Positions 33,163-45,367 of a stretch of DNA of 64,000 nt are shown here, piece after piece. How positions within the stretch are numbered: the first letter of the stretch is position 1; every line of letters starts with the position of its first letter. The stretch is from Parastagonospora avenae f. sp. tritici 18332-5 (lineage: Eukaryota; Ascomycota; Dothideomycetes; Pleosporales; Phaeosphaeriaceae). The notes beneath the pieces were generated by a model. It did not search any database and was not told the origin of the DNA. It saw only the letters and a list, made by a program, of their open reading frames with translations. Where the stretch lies: positions 62,001 through 126,000 of the forward strand of contig JAFJTR010000084.1 in the NCBI GenBank assembly GCA_022559985.1, given 5' to 3'. The position numbers and the translations under genes are program-made.

Positions 33163-34920
33163 TTACTTCCCCACGATTTTCTCCACAAACATGCCCCACG
33201 CCACCCAATTCCTAAGCAGCTTCGACGCCATGAGCTTGAGCGTCTTCCGGACGTATGCCATGTAGACAGCCTCGACCTCGATCGGACAGAGTCCCTGTTT
33301 TGCTGTCCTGAGGTATTCAAGCAACCAGTCCGCACACCAAAACAAGTAGAGACACCTTGTGCGGTATATCTGGAAATCTAGTTTGTCGATTTGCGGCTTC
33401 GCTTCCATTTGGGCTGCTTTGCGCCAGTTCAAAGCTTGACCGAGGGCTACGACAAAGGAGGGAAGGGAGATCAAGACACAAGTCTCGTCGATGAAGCCAT
33501 TAGCACTAGCTTCAACAGCGCCTAACTCAATCGTTGTTGCCATAGATTGAAGTATCTTGGTTGGGATTAAATCTTCATAGGAATGGGACTTGTTTCTGAG
33601 ATCCTGTGCGTATCTTTCGAGCCGGTTCTCCACTTTAACACCTGGCATGTCACGGATGTATTTGCGTGCACACTCGCGGTTGTCCTCGATGGCGTCCTGG
33701 AGTATAAGGTCTGCACCCAGGGTGAGATGAACGTCTCGCCGCGCCTTGAGGATCAGAGCGTTACGATATGATGCTGAGAAATTGTGTCCGCGCAATAAGC
33801 TTATTTCGTCCGCTAGGTGGAGGATATCCGGCGGAATCATAGCTGTGTTGTCTTGGCTATAAAGCTCACAACGCTTCAGTAAAGTGTCTTCGTTCTGCGG
33901 TACGCTACCTGTAAGTTCAGGTATCTTGAGACTGCACAGCTTCCTTACAATTGCATGGCTTGGGTCGTCCTCGAACAGCAGCTTGTGGAAGTAACGGTAG
34001 TAACTCGGAATTGGGAAATCGAGGAGCAATCCACCTAACGTCAGTTCCAAGTGTACCACTTCGCCACGGGTAGACACAAGATCAATTTCATCTTCGGGTG
34101 CCACTAAAGAGAAGTCCAGGCTAATGCTGTGGCGCACGGCATCTTTCTCCAAGCATTGATACATGATAGTCGCATTCTTGGCGTCGTATATCATGGTCGT
34201 GGGCGGTACAGCTTTCCCTTCGTCCAAATGCCCAATGGTCTGGAGAATTTGTGATTGGAGGCCTTCGGAACCCCGGAATACGTGATGGGTGCCGGAAACG
34301 CCTCTGGTTTTACCGTCTTGTTCTTCCAAAACCAGCGCCATCCGGTGACCGCTGAAGATGTCATCTTCATTGCCTTCCATATGAAAATCCTCTAGTCCGT
34401 CTTCAGACTGTGACTGCTCAGGGAGCTTCCATTGGCGTGCTTGTGTAGTCAAGGCTGCGTTGATTGCACCAACCAGGCGATATGCCAACAGAGCGATAAG
34501 TAATGGATGAAAGAGGCCCTGCGACATCGAGAGCTCCACCGCAAGCTATTCGGGGCATCTGACAAACTTGCCACCATAGGTGGTATCGCCATTGAGCAGC
34601 GACCGCCATGTATCTTGCAGACCATACCCGTCCTTGTCGCTTATAGCCTGGCCTACAATTACTATGGCCACCGCCTTGGTGTGTTGCAGATTCTCGGCCA
34701 AATTGCGAAACTTGTTTGTGGCTTCATCGGCAATTTCGTCGGTTGGGCAAGCTTCTCGCAGTCTTGCCATAATTTGTTTTCGATACTGCTCTAATTGTCG
34801 CGATTTAGGTTTGTCGTGTCTCCTGCGAGCTTCTCGGGTGAAAGTGCGAGGCGCAATCCTGTCGGCGATGATGGTGCGCGCATCCACGTTGGTTCTACCG
34901 GTGTCTGCCATGTTCGACAT
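33163..34920 (-). CDS. unrecognised 586-codon frame interrupted by one in-frame TAG
   Basis: Reading from the ATG at 34920 the frame runs 124 codons to a TAG at 34548..34546 and then continues without a break for 461 codons to 33163. The first part is basic, then Ala/Glu-rich. The second part begins with a hydrophobic stretch and has long charged helical regions; a hydrophobic, aromatic segment lies near its C-terminus. An ATG at 34527 could start the second part alone. Possible explanations: two separate genes, a recent nonsense mutation, stop readthrough, or a 111- or 117-nt intron ending at the AG of this TAG, with weak donors GTAGGC or GTAATT. I recognise no domain on either side. A chance open frame of 460 codons is unlikely, so some of it is probably real coding sequence. 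Confidence 0.6.
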
Positions 34921-36244
34921 ATGAATGGGACACTATCGGAAGAGTTGATGGAAGGAGGCGAGACCTTGTCACAGGTGCGCATTCACTGGAGTGGTCGGGC
35001 AGAGCAGCTACCCCACTAGCTCTGAGATCAGGTAGCGTCGTGAGAGGTGCAGAGATCGTAGTCCTAAGACGGGCCAGGCAAGTACGTCGATTAGGCTAAC
35101 ACGCGAGTGATTGAACTTGTACGGTTGTCGTAGATTGCTTGTGAAGTAGATCAGGCGCTCAGTAGCCCCAGCTTCCCTTAAACACTCGCCATTGACCCTT
35201 GTAGAGCCACAAGACGAGTGCGTGGTGAAGGGCGTTTTCGGAGCAACGTTGATGAGAAAAACCGGTTTTACTTAGTCTATTGCCTGAGAGCAGCGTGTTG
35301 ATAGTCAAAGTGAGGAGCCTGATGTGCCAAGCTGTTTGTGGTACTCGAGAGGTCAGCGGTTGTCAAAGACCTTGCTGAGACAACAAACGGAAGAGTGGTT
35401 GACAATCACAACGCTTGATGAAAGCCTCACACATGACAAGTCGAGCAGCAAAAGCCGACCAAGATTTCGCAAAGCGATTCGGAACTCCGACGCAAATACC
35501 AACGCTACCATAGCCCTTAGTGGGAGCGAGGTGGTGACTAGACTGTAGGTTCCACTCTTTATTGAGCATTCGCACGGAGAAGTTTTGAGAGTAGAATTCA
35601 AGAGAAAGAAAAAAGTGAATTTCGCTGGAGAACATCTGAAATTTGGACGCACCTAGCAGTCTCGATGCCTTCTGGCTGAGGCCACATATTGCTCCATCTG
35701 CGTATTGTGCGCAAGCTAGCAGGAATGTCGAAATTGGCATAGTGGATGAAGACTGGACATGCTTCGATGAGAAGCAAGATTCTGATGGTAGCGGGAGAAT
35801 TAAGCAGGAAGAGTTGCTTCTTAGACATGTAAGAAAGCTACGCTTGCCAGCGCCTCGCACACGGGTTGTTATACTGTCTCAAGGGACGCAGAATTCCGAT
35901 ACCACATTTCAAAGCGAATGGCCGCTGGACCATGGTAGCAACGCTGGCGAGAGATTGGAACAGCACTCGTGAGGCTTCATACGCTGCGCGATTATCTTAG
36001 GCTCTGCCGTATTGTTGATGTAAAACGGTCATGGGTAACAGCGACTCATGCCTATAAGAATGTAGCATGTTGCCATACAATGGCAACAATGGAATTCGCG
36101 GACAAGGTGATGTTAGGAGAGACGCAAGGTGATGTGTAGACGCGAATAGGGCGCCCCGCTAAGTTACAGTGGCCCCGACGAGCCAATGGTGACGATTTGG
36201 AGATGCGAAAATAGCAGGGGCCCCCAACACCAGCTTCAACAACA
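34921..36244. other. intergenic with weak gene-like frames
   Basis: Short overlapping frames on both strands between 35324 and 35972. The plus-strand frame at 35643..35972 has an ordered-looking stretch rich in Asp/Glu/Lys/Arg but no start, splice pattern or motif I can support. It could be a gene remnant. No other feature seen. Confidence 0.35.
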
Positions 36245-37161
36245 ATGATTGGCATTCTCTTCCGACCTTCTAATCGCTCCAGGCTCCTTGCTTCAACGCC
36301 TCTCTCAATCCCAAGAATCATTACCCGGCATCCGAAGGGTGGGTGCGCGCTCAGTTCAATGGCGCGAACGGTGCGACCTCGGCGGTTTGCGCCTCTTGAT
36401 CCTGCCAAAAGTCAAGAGGGAGACAAAAGACCAAAGCTCAAAGGCATCGTGTTCGACGTTGACGGCACGCTATGTGGGTGGCATGGCCCCTCAGACTGCT
36501 TGTTTGCCTAATAGAGATAGGTCTGCCGCAGAACTACATGTTCGCAGAGATGCGGTAAGGCAACGTGGGCATGTACAACATGAGAAAGGTGCTGACTGCA
36601 TGGAGTGCGGCCCTCAACATTGAAAAGCCAACAGACATCCTAGACCACATCTATTCGCTCCCTGAGACGGAGCAAGAGGAGGCGCACGAGAAGATCCGCA
36701 ACATTGAACGCACGGCCATGAAGAGCCAACAGCCACAAGCTGGCCTCGTCGAACTTATGGACTACCTGGATTCGCGAGGCATACAGAAAGGTATCTGTAC
36801 GCGCAACTTCGATGCGCCAGTCGAACATCTTCTCACTACCTTCTCACCCGCGTCCAAATTCAGCCCGATTGTCACGCGAGAGTTCAGGCCACCCAAGCCC
36901 GACCCTGCCGGCATCCTGCATATCGCCAAGGCATGGATGCACGAAGATAGAGGTGACAGTCTTATCATGGTGGGCGATTCGATCGACGATATGACAGCTG
37001 GATACCGTGCAGGCTGTGCGACTGTGCTGCTGGTCAACGACGTGAACAAACACCTCGCCGACCACGAGCACACTGATCTTGTGGTCAAACAGCTTGATGA
37101 GCTGATTGCAGTATTGGAAAATGGCTTCGAGGGCCGTGCTGATGCGAGCGGCAGAGCGTAG
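36245..37161 (+). CDS. HAD-superfamily hydrolase (phosphatase-like)
   Basis: Three exons: 36245..36473, 36521..36554 (34 nt), 36606..37161; 272 aa. All four HAD motifs are visible: Phe-Asp-Val-Asp-Gly-Thr (D71 nucleophile, D73), Cys-Thr-Arg-Asn (motif II Thr), Pro-Pro-Lys-Pro-Asp-Pro (motif III Lys) and Gly-Asp-Ser-Ile-Asp-Asp-Met (motif IV). Intron 2 was set to 51 nt because its CTGAC branch site and TGGAG acceptor restore Phe-Ala-Glu-Met-Arg-Ala-Ala-Leu-Asn-Ile. A nearer AG would give a 30-nt intron and seven extra residues. Intron 1 splits the Cys codon right after Asp-Gly-Thr-Leu. The N-terminus is Arg/Ser/Pro-rich and could be a mitochondrial presequence. Substrate unknown; a phosphoglycolate-phosphatase-like role is possible. 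Confidence 0.87.
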
Positions 37162-38378
37162 ACGCCAATGGTTTTGTAGAGGAAGATGTGCAATAGTCAA
37201 GATAGCTGGACGTTTGCGGAATGCGACCTCGCACAACGTCTCCACAGCAACACAGCTTCATCTACCCTTACACCTCTTCAGCTTGGTTCAGGCCCACTGC
37301 AGGTACCTGCAAGTGTGGTGCGACAGCCCTCCGTCGGCAACACTCAACACCAAAGGCACAGTGGGTTCAAGGCCATGTCCGAGATCGGCAATTGGCTGGG
37401 CGCGGTTGGACGGATTTGCCTTGCTCCAGACGCGTGCGATACTGTAGTTCCACAGATCCAGGAACCAGGCTATTATAAGTGACGAGTGTTTCGCAACGAC
37501 TGAAGTCCAATTTTCTCATCGCATCCCATCACGACGCTGTACAATGCCGCGTATGCAGTACTGGTCCCGACGAAGAGGGCTGGAGTCGCTCAGCCATCAG
37601 TGTCATCACTTCGGTGATCCACCAATCCGTGATGTCACTGCCCTGCAAGTCGCACGTTTCATGTGGCAGGTAGTTGATGGCTGCATGGCCGACGTGCAGA
37701 CAAGATGCGGCTCAGAGGTTCAGTGTGCATGTCCGAGGCCCGATTTCAGCACTAGCAGCGCCCATTCTCCGAAGCACACCAAGCGTCCCAAGCACTCTCC
37801 TTATCCGGCTCCCGCACCAAGCATTCTCACGGTGACGCTCCACAACAGAAGATGCTGTTCATCTAAATTATGATCTGATGATGATATTGTGCCAAGCCCG
37901 TTGCCCCCGCGGGTAAACCCAAGAACAGCGTCGCCCCGCTGCTTCCATGGCACTAAACCATCGACGTGCAAGGCGCACCATAGTGGCCAATATAGCTGTG
38001 ATTTCTCTCCAATGACAGACCGTCGGGCTTGGCCAATCCTAAGATGGTGCTCCTCACTCCACACGTTGCACAGGTCCTGTTGTAACCCTGCATCTGAGAT
38101 GTCGATCCCGGACCTGCATGAAACACGCCACGGACATGCGCCTTCTCCATTCGGAGAGCAGTGTTTATCGTTATGTATATGTGTGCCGAGGAGCTAATGG
38201 TAGTAATGACCAGGTTGCGGATTTATAATGAGCGCGGCGCCGTTTGACAAGCTTCCCTCACTGCTTTTCACATCTTGGCTGAGAGGAGCTAAGGCTGCGG
38301 GATCTTTGCTTGTATAAAAGTCGCTCATTCCTACTTCGTCACTCCTTCGACACCGGACCTTACAAGAACAACTCAGCC
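37162..38378. other. intergenic, possible degraded gene
   Basis: Between 37250 and 37870 several plus-strand frames contain Cys-spaced coding-like segments (for example 37544..37873, with Cys-Gly-x4-Cys-x-Cys followed by a Pro/Lys/His-rich tail), but start and splice sites cannot be joined convincingly. It may be a remnant or a small secreted protein gene that I cannot model. The last 70 bp are the sedolisin promoter. Confidence 0.35.
38313..38320 (+). promoter_or_regulatory. TATA box of the sedolisin gene
   Basis: TATAAAAG lies 66 bp upstream of the ATG at 38379, a suitable distance for a short 5' leader. Confidence 0.55.
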
Positions 38379-40377
38379 ATGAAGTACGCTTTCATTGCCG
38401 GCCTACTGGCCGTCGCCAGCGTCAATGGCGCAAGGACTTCCTTCGTCATGCCTGAGAATGGAGGCGAGACTGTTGAGCACCTTCGTCGCGTGCCTGAGGG
38501 TTGGAGCGACGTAGGAGCGCCCTCGGCAGACCACAAGATGCATTTCCGCGTTGCGGTGCGCTCCGTACGTATTCATTCTAATGGTCCGAAGTGGTAGTGC
38601 GTCATTCGAGCCTCGAAGAAGGACCTCCATTCTGATTGCCCCGAATCGAATCACGTGCTGATTTCTTTAGGCCGACAGTTCTCTGCTCGAGCGCACGCTC
38701 ATGGACGTCTCTTCTCCCAGCTCTCCGAACTACGGTCAGCACTTGAAGCGTAGCGAGCTCAAGGACCTCATCAAGCCGCGCGCGGAGTCTTCAGACGCTG
38801 TCCTTAGCTGGCTCCAGGCTTCCGGTATCGAGTCGAGGGATATTACCAACGACGGCGAGTGGATCAGCTTCAGTGCGCCTGTCAAGCGCGCCGAAGAAAT
38901 GATGGGTGCAAAGTTCAGTACTTACCAGAGCAAGACACGACGTGACGTCAAAAAGGTGCGCTCATTGAGCTACTCGGTGCCCAAGGAAATTCGCAGCCAC
39001 ATCGACATGATCCACCCCATCACTCGTTTCGGTCAGCTCCAGCCTGAGCGTAGCCAGGTGTTCACCCAGGGATCGGCTGTGAGGACTACGGCTGTTAATG
39101 CTACCTGCAACACGACTGTGACCCCCAGCTGTCTTGCAGACCTGTACAAGTTTGCCGACTATGAGGTTGACGCAAGCGCGCCAGTCTCTATTGGTGTCAA
39201 CGGCTTCCTTGAGCAATATGCCCGTTACTCTGACTTTGTGAAGTTCACTTCCACATACGCACCAAAGGCTGTGGGAACAAACTTCACCTACACTCTTGTT
39301 GCTGGTACGTCTCTTGTTTCCCGACTCCGTGCTCTTGCATGCTAATTCGGTGAAGGTGGCCTAAACGACCAGAACTCGACAGATGATAGTGTCGAGGCTA
39401 ACCTGGATATCCAGTACACTGCAGGTCTCGTTGGCCCCAACATCAAGACCAGCTTCTTCAGCACTGCGGGCCGTGGTAGCCATATTCCTGATCTGGATCA
39501 GCCCAGTGCAGCCGACAACGAGAATGAGCCCTACATGGAGTTCTTCACTTACCTCCTTAGCCTCGAGAACGAGAAGCTTCCATCTGTTTTATCCACGTCG
39601 TACGGCGAGAACGAGCAATCTGTCGGCGCCCCGTACGCGAACAAGGTCTGCGACATGATCGGTCAGCTTGGTACCCGTGGTGTATCCGTCATCTTCTCCA
39701 GCGGCGACACCGGCCCAGGATCAGCCTGCCAGACCAACGACGGCAAGAACACGACTCGCTTCCAGGCCATCTTCCCTGCATCTTGCCCATATGTCACATC
39801 CGTTGGTGGCACCTTCAACGTCGAGCCCGAGCGAGCAGTCTACTTTTCCTCGGGCGGATTCTCTGACTTCTGGAAGCGGCCCGCATACCAAGACAAGGCT
39901 GTCACCAACTACCTCAAGCGCCTCGGTAGCCAGTGGGACGGTCTGTATAACGCCTCTGGCCGCGGCTTCCCCGATGTCGCAGCACAAGGTCTTGGATTCC
40001 GCGTCGTCGATAAGGGCCGCACGGTGCCCGTCGGAGGAACCAGTGCATCCGCACCTGTCTTCGCATCGGTCGTTGCGCTGCTCAACAACGCTCGGAAGGC
40101 TGCTGGCATGTCAACTATGGGTTTCTTGAACCCTTGGATCTACACAGTGGGCTACCAGGGCCTCAACGACATTGTCGACGGAGGCTCAACGGGCTGCGTG
40201 GGTCGTAGCATATACTCTGGCCTGAAGTCACCGAAAGTACCGTACGCATCATGGAATGCGACCGCTGAGTGGGACCCCGTGACTGGACACGGTACGCCGG
40301 ATTTCGAGAAGCTGCTGCGTCTTGCGACGGGCAGTGGATACGGAACTGGGCGTCGTAGTCTTGCGGGCAAGGTCTAG
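38379..40377 (+). CDS. secreted sedolisin-family peptidase (S53), tripeptidyl-peptidase-like
   Basis: Three exons: 38379..38564, 38671..39304, 39356..40377; 613 aa. A signal peptide (about residues 1-17) is followed by a long activation prodomain (Pro-kumamolisin type, to about residue 200) and the catalytic domain. Catalytic set: Val-Glu-Ala-Asn-Leu-Asp (E287, D291), oxyanion Asp in Ser-Ser-Gly-Asp-Thr-Gly (D391), and Gly-Gly-Thr-Ser-Ala-Ser-Ala-Pro with nucleophile S503. The calcium-site region near the C-terminus includes Asn-Asp-Ile-Val-Asp-Gly-Gly. These enzymes work at acid pH outside the cell and release tripeptides or cut as endopeptidases; which applies cannot be told by eye. Intron 1 (106 nt) is longer than intron 2 (51 nt). 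Several N-glycosylation sites are present. Confidence 0.94.
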
Positions 40378-41639
40378 GGTGGAAAAGAGCCTAACTTTCG
40401 AGGATGTGTATTTTAGATATTGATAGCATGGCTCAATGCTATTTGTTTTTAACAATTTCATGGGAATGTCTGATTGTACAGCCGTTATGTGCTGACTGTC
40501 GTGTCTGCCCAGCGACCGGGTAACCCCAGCATCGCATCTGCTCGAAATGCTGACATCCGCAACCCGCAAGCCACTACCGCCACTCTATTGCCAGCCGCAA
40601 ACCTTCGCGCAACCTCATCTCCTCTCTATCTACACACACATACAAACCATGGCAGTCTTCCGTCGTACCATCGAGTCATGCACAAACATTTCCCCGTCTC
40701 CACAGCGCCACAAAACGATCCGCTTGCGAGCTTCTTGATGCGGTTAATGCGTCAACCACCTTATCTACGGCAAGCACCCCAAGCATTGGCTGCGGGCGCT
40801 CGGCCTTGCTTAAATCCTGCGCGGCGAAATGGAGCGCTTTGGGATGGGGTTGCGATGATCTGTGGACTGGGCGCGGAGGAGGAAAAGGGCATGCTGCCAC
40901 CGCGCGTCTCGACGGGACGAGTGATTGTACGGCGCGGGATGCAACGGCGCGCAGAACATTGAAGGATGATTGCGAAGAGCGCTCACGACTCTATGGAAGA
41001 AGAAATGCGCTTCCAATAATTTCACCGAATCCCTCGCAATCACGACAAAAGTCGTTTGGGCTAATTATCTACTCGGTCTAAAATGAAGTGATAATTTCCA
41101 ATGACCTGGCTCGCTTTTATTATCGGCTTTATCAGTTGCGACCACGAGTGGGTCTTCAGAGGCTTGAGTGGCGCGCGGGTGACTTGGTTGAGCTTCTTTG
41201 CTTAGCTTCGGTCCAGCGACATGGTCGTGTGCCTGAATCTGTCGGGTGTCTTGAACTTCCCCGCCTCCCGGTCGACAGCATGCATATGTGCACATTTGCA
41301 GCATTTGTGAGACCATAATGGTATGTCGACAAACATGAATGACTTCTTGATGCTTCATTAGAGCTCTCACGACACGAAAGTACTTATTGAAGGATGTCAC
41401 AGTGGCGACAGTCACATTTGTTGCCTTCCAATATGTCCTGCCTAATCGAGCTTGAAGCTATCCGCGCTGCCGACTATCACAATCCCTGCCTGACAGGGCG
41501 AAGAACCGTTCGGATCTAGTGCTGAGTGACGTTGATCCTACAGCTCACGCCATATTTTCTAGAAGTACTTGAGGACCTAGTTGCCCTCGCAGTCTTACTT
41601 CTCACCCGCGACAAGTCAAGCTGAACGCTGGTACTCATC
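40378..41639. other. intergenic
   Basis: 3' flank of the sedolisin gene and promoter of the carboxypeptidase. Frames at 40474..41081 lack motifs and overlap on both strands; no gene is supported. Confidence 0.4.
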
Positions 41640-43471
41640 ATGCAGCTTCTTTCACTTCTGGCCATTGGTTGCCTTACTGCCAGCGTTGCTGGTAGGAGCA
41701 TGCAGTCTGTGGGAAAGAGAGAAGAGGCAGCGAGACCGCGCGTTGCTCGTCCTCACTCGTCGCGTAATGTGCAGTCGGTGAAGCGTGAGGCAACTTCGAT
41801 TATTAAGACCGAAGCTTCGAAGAGTAAGGAATTACACTTTGGGAAATGCTCATGACTGACATTGAGTAACAGAATTCATTGTCAATGGCACGGCAGGAGC
41901 TATTCCAGGTAAGTCTCCGACGTATGAAAGCTGCATGAAACATTACTGACTTCTCGCCAAAGATGTAAACTTTGACATTGGTGAATCCTACGCCGGACTT
42001 CTCCCGATCAGCGAGAATGCAAACGATAGCTCCATGTACTTTTGGTTCTTCCCGTCGGAGAACAAGGATGCCGATGACGAGATCACCATCTGGTTGAACG
42101 GCGGACCTGGGTGTTCTTCGCTGGAGGGCTTCTTGCAGGAGAACGGTCCAATTTCGTGGCAGTATGGAAGCGCACCGTTTGCTGTATACAACCCATGGAA
42201 CTGGGCGAACCTTACCAACATGGTTTGGGTCGAACAACCAATAGGCACTGGATTCTCATCCAACAAGGGAAACACCACCGCTACAAGCCAGGAAGAGACC
42301 GCAGAGCAATTCCTCGGCTTCTTCAAAAACTTCGTCAAAACTTTCGATCTGCAGAACCGCAAGGTCTACATCACGGGCGAGTCATATGCTGGACGCTACG
42401 TGCCGTACATTGCCAACGCCATGGTTGAGAAGAATGACACGGAGCATTTTGATGTCAAAGGCATTATGTTCTACGACCCCAGTGTTGCTGAAGACGTGCT
42501 GCTTGAGGATATCCCCGCCGTGCCATTCGTGGACCGATGGGCTGGCCTCTTCAACTTCAACGAGTCGTTCACCCAACACATTCATGAGGCGGCCGACCGC
42601 TGCGGATACACCGACTATATGGAGAAGGCCCTCACATTTCCGCCCACCGGCAAGCTTCCCGAGCCTCCAAACAGCTCCATAGAAGGATGCGACCTTTGGA
42701 GCCAGATCTACTACAACGTCTTCTTCACCAACCCTTGCTTCGACGTGTACCAGGTAGCTACCACCTGCCCTCTTCTTTGGGACGTCCTCGGCTTCCCGGG
42801 CTCCTTTGACTACCTCCCCGCCGGCGAGCAGATCTACTTCAACCGCACGGAGGTCCAAAAGGCCATCAACGCACCAATCCAGGACTGGGCGGAGTGCAGC
42901 TCCGGTGTATTGGACATCGACACATCGGCGCAGTCATCTTACGAGGTCATCCCCAAGATGATCGACGCGCTTGATCGCACTGTCATTGTACACGGTGAAC
43001 TCGACTTCATCCTGCTGTACAACGGCACGCTCATGGCTATCCAGAACATGACCTGGGGCGGCATGCAGGGTTTCCAGACTGCTCCTAAGGATCCTTTCTT
43101 CGTTCCTTATCATGATGATATCAGTCTGACTAGCCTGAGTGCGAAGGGAATCATGGGTACGACGCATACTGAGCGGAAGTTGACGTGGGTCAGCCAGGCG
43201 CTTTCGGGGTAAGTTTGAAACACCAAATATGAGCCACGAAATGATTATAGAACCTTTCTAACACGCTGAAAGTCACATGGTTCCCCAATATCAAAGTTCG
43301 AGTGCGTACAGACAGCTCGAATTCCTGCTCGGTCGCATCGACAGCTTGAGCAGCGAGGCGCCTTTCACCACACTTCCCGGCAGTGGAGCCCCACTGAACG
43401 GGAGCAACAGCACTGGCTATGGAAAGCGAGACGTCGCAGCCATGCCGCAGGATATCAAGAAGTGGTACTAG
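41640..43471 (+). CDS. secreted serine carboxypeptidase (S10)
   Basis: Four exons: 41640..41823, 41873..41908 (36 nt), 41963..43208, 43273..43471; 554 aa. A signal peptide (about residues 1-18, ending Val-Ala-Gly) is followed by a basic propeptide with Lys-Arg sites. S10 marks: Trp-Leu-Asn-Gly-Gly-Pro-Gly-Cys-Ser-Ser, Thr-Gly-Glu-Ser-Tyr-Ala-Gly (S214), His-Gly-Glu-Leu-Asp (D421) and Ser-Gly-His-Met-Val-Pro (H490). The catalytic His comes directly after the last intron, so a frame stopping at 43212 would give an inactive protein. The C-terminal tail is Ser/Gly/Asn-rich. Predicted role: removal of C-terminal amino acids outside the cell or in the vacuole. It sits 1.3 kb downstream of the sedolisin on the same strand. 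Confidence 0.94.
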
Positions 43472-44082
43472 ACCTATGCCCATAGAGGTCAGGTGATGGG
43501 GGTGCACGAGGTTGTAAGGAAAATCATCGCGCGTGGTGGGGAAAACGACTCCCACGGGTGATCAAAACACCAGGAACACCTGAGATGGTCAGAAATTTAA
43601 TCAATTGAGCAGTGTCATTAATTACGGCTTATTTGAGTATGTGGTTGTGCTGTAAACGTTAGTGCTGTAAAGCGCGTCACCAAGCTCGGATGCGCGATTG
43701 CATATTTGTGTGCATCGTCCAAAATTACGAAGTAGCGCCTTCGTAGATAGTGTTTGGCTCACAAGTTTCAGAAGAAGTGAAAAATAGCTGATGCAGCCAG
43801 GCTGCGACAACAGTGTAACAGTAGAGAGAACATAACTCAAAAAGGCTGCAAATACCTCTGCAGAGTCTTTTAAATTTTTAAAAGATAGACTTAAGTAGAG
43901 CTGTCTACATACAGGCAGAGATATTATTCTGCCTATAAAGTTTCAGAGGCTGCTAGACCTCGCTTTTTCTGCAACATGAGAGGCACGTTCAAGGTATAAT
44001 GCAGAACAGTACCGGACTTCAGATCGTACAGTGTCTCAAATTCCTCACCTATCATAATGCCAACTAATACACCGCGATTCCA
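43472..44082. other. AT-rich convergent intergenic region with two hairpins
   Basis: Between convergent 3' ends. Contains CTTTTAAA-TT-TTTAAAAG (43867..43884, perfect 8-bp arms) and AGGCAGA-8 nt-TCTGCCT (43913..43934). These could be transcription-end structures or traces of an AT-rich element. Confidence 0.6.
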
Positions 44083-45367
44083 TCACCCTGCCACGTTCTC
44101 CACCACTCTCCTGCCGTCACTACCTAGAACACCTTCATGCCTCTCAGCCTGCTTCTCCGTCACGTCGCTAGCAAAGATCTTCGTGATCGCTTCAATCGTC
44201 GTGTTGCCACCACTGAAAACAACTCCAATGTTCCAGCCTTCATCCCCAGCTTCCTTTTCCACCATCTTCCTAAAATCTTCATTATACAGAATCGTAGCCA
44301 GGCCCACAACAGCACTCGGTTCTACAAAACACTTCATCCGCTCCAACACCAGCTTCATCGCATCCTTGATATTCTGCTCCGTCACTGCGTACAGCCCCTC
44401 GACATATTTATTGTCCGACACGATCTTCCATGTGTGCACCCCAAGCGGTGTCCGAAGCCCATCCGCAATCGTAAGCGTCTTGACACTCGTGACCCGCTCA
44501 CCAGCCTCAACACCCCTCCTCGCATCATCACCTCCTTCGAAACTCGGTTCTGCGCCAAACACACGTATCAATGTCGGTTCCAATGCGATTGAAATGCCAG
44601 ATAACATGCCTCCACCCCCACACGGCGCGATTACCGCATCCAGACCCTTCTTCCCCGGCCCTTCCTCCGCAGCGAGTAATTCCTCCACCTCCTTCTCAAT
44701 CTCAATCCCCATCGTGCCTTGGCCCAGCATGATGTCTGGGTGATCGTACGGCGGGACTAATATCGCGCCCGTCTCTCTTTGAACATCAGCAACGACAGCT
44801 TCGCGTTCCACACTCGTGCTCCCGCTGAAATGCACATGCGCTTTCTGCGCCTGCGTGCCTGCAATCTTACTCGGTGTAGAAATCGTCGGCATCACGATGT
44901 GTGCGGGGATAGAGAATGTGCGGGCCGCGAGGGAGAGGGCTTGTGCGTGGTTTCCTTCATCACGTTAGCTCTACCACATCATCTCCTTCTTCCTCGCTGT
45001 CAGGATTTCAGCGCGTGGTAAATCTGAACATACCACTACTATGCGTAACTACCCCTCTCTTCTGCACCTCCTCCACCCCAAACTCCTCAATCAACCTGCC
45101 CACCGCATGGAACGCCCCGCGCACCTTAAACGCCCCAATGCGTTGGAAATTCTCGGCCTTGAAAAACAGCCGGAATTTTGGGTTTGCAGGCGTTTTACCC
45201 GCCCATTGGGTACCCTGTAGCGCTTCAGGCGTCTGCGGCGTCGATGCGAGGGTGGTTAACGTAGTATTAGTTAGAATGGGTGTGCGGTGGATGTGTGGTT
45301 TGATAATTTCGTGGGCGGCGAGGACGGAGGCGCGGGTTAGCGGGCGGGAGGAAGTGTTTTGAGACAT
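44083..45367 (-). CDS. threonine dehydratase / serine racemase-like PLP enzyme
   Basis: Two exons, 45367..45034 and 44954..44083, with a 79-nt phase-1 intron; 401 aa. Fold-type II PLP marks: Ala-Phe-Lys-Val-Arg-Gly-Ala (Schiff-base K81), Ser-Ser-Gly-Asn-His-Ala-Gln across the splice junction (substrate loop), Pro-Cys-Gly-Gly-Gly-Gly-Met-Leu-Ser-Gly (phosphate-binding loop), and Phe-Ser-Gly-Gly-Asn near the C-terminus. No ACT regulatory domain follows, so it is of catabolic or serine-racemase type rather than feedback-regulated Ilv1. Likely reaction: deamination of Thr/Ser to the 2-oxo acid, or serine racemisation/dehydration. The frame is open upstream to another ATG at 45475; 45367 is chosen because the extra part is low-complexity. 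The 56-bp tandem array lies about 250 bp upstream. Confidence 0.9.

Noticed and set aside
36555..36584. 30-nt intron in the HAD gene
   Set aside because: A 51-nt intron with a CTGAC branch site restores the family-like sequence without seven extra residues; 30 nt is below the usual fungal minimum.
36245..37161. HAD hydrolase as the missing mannosyl-3-phosphoglycerate phosphatase
   Set aside because: Its motifs and cap order fit the phosphoglycolate-phosphatase-like HAD group rather than the Cof/MpgP group, and it lies 28 kb from mpgS.
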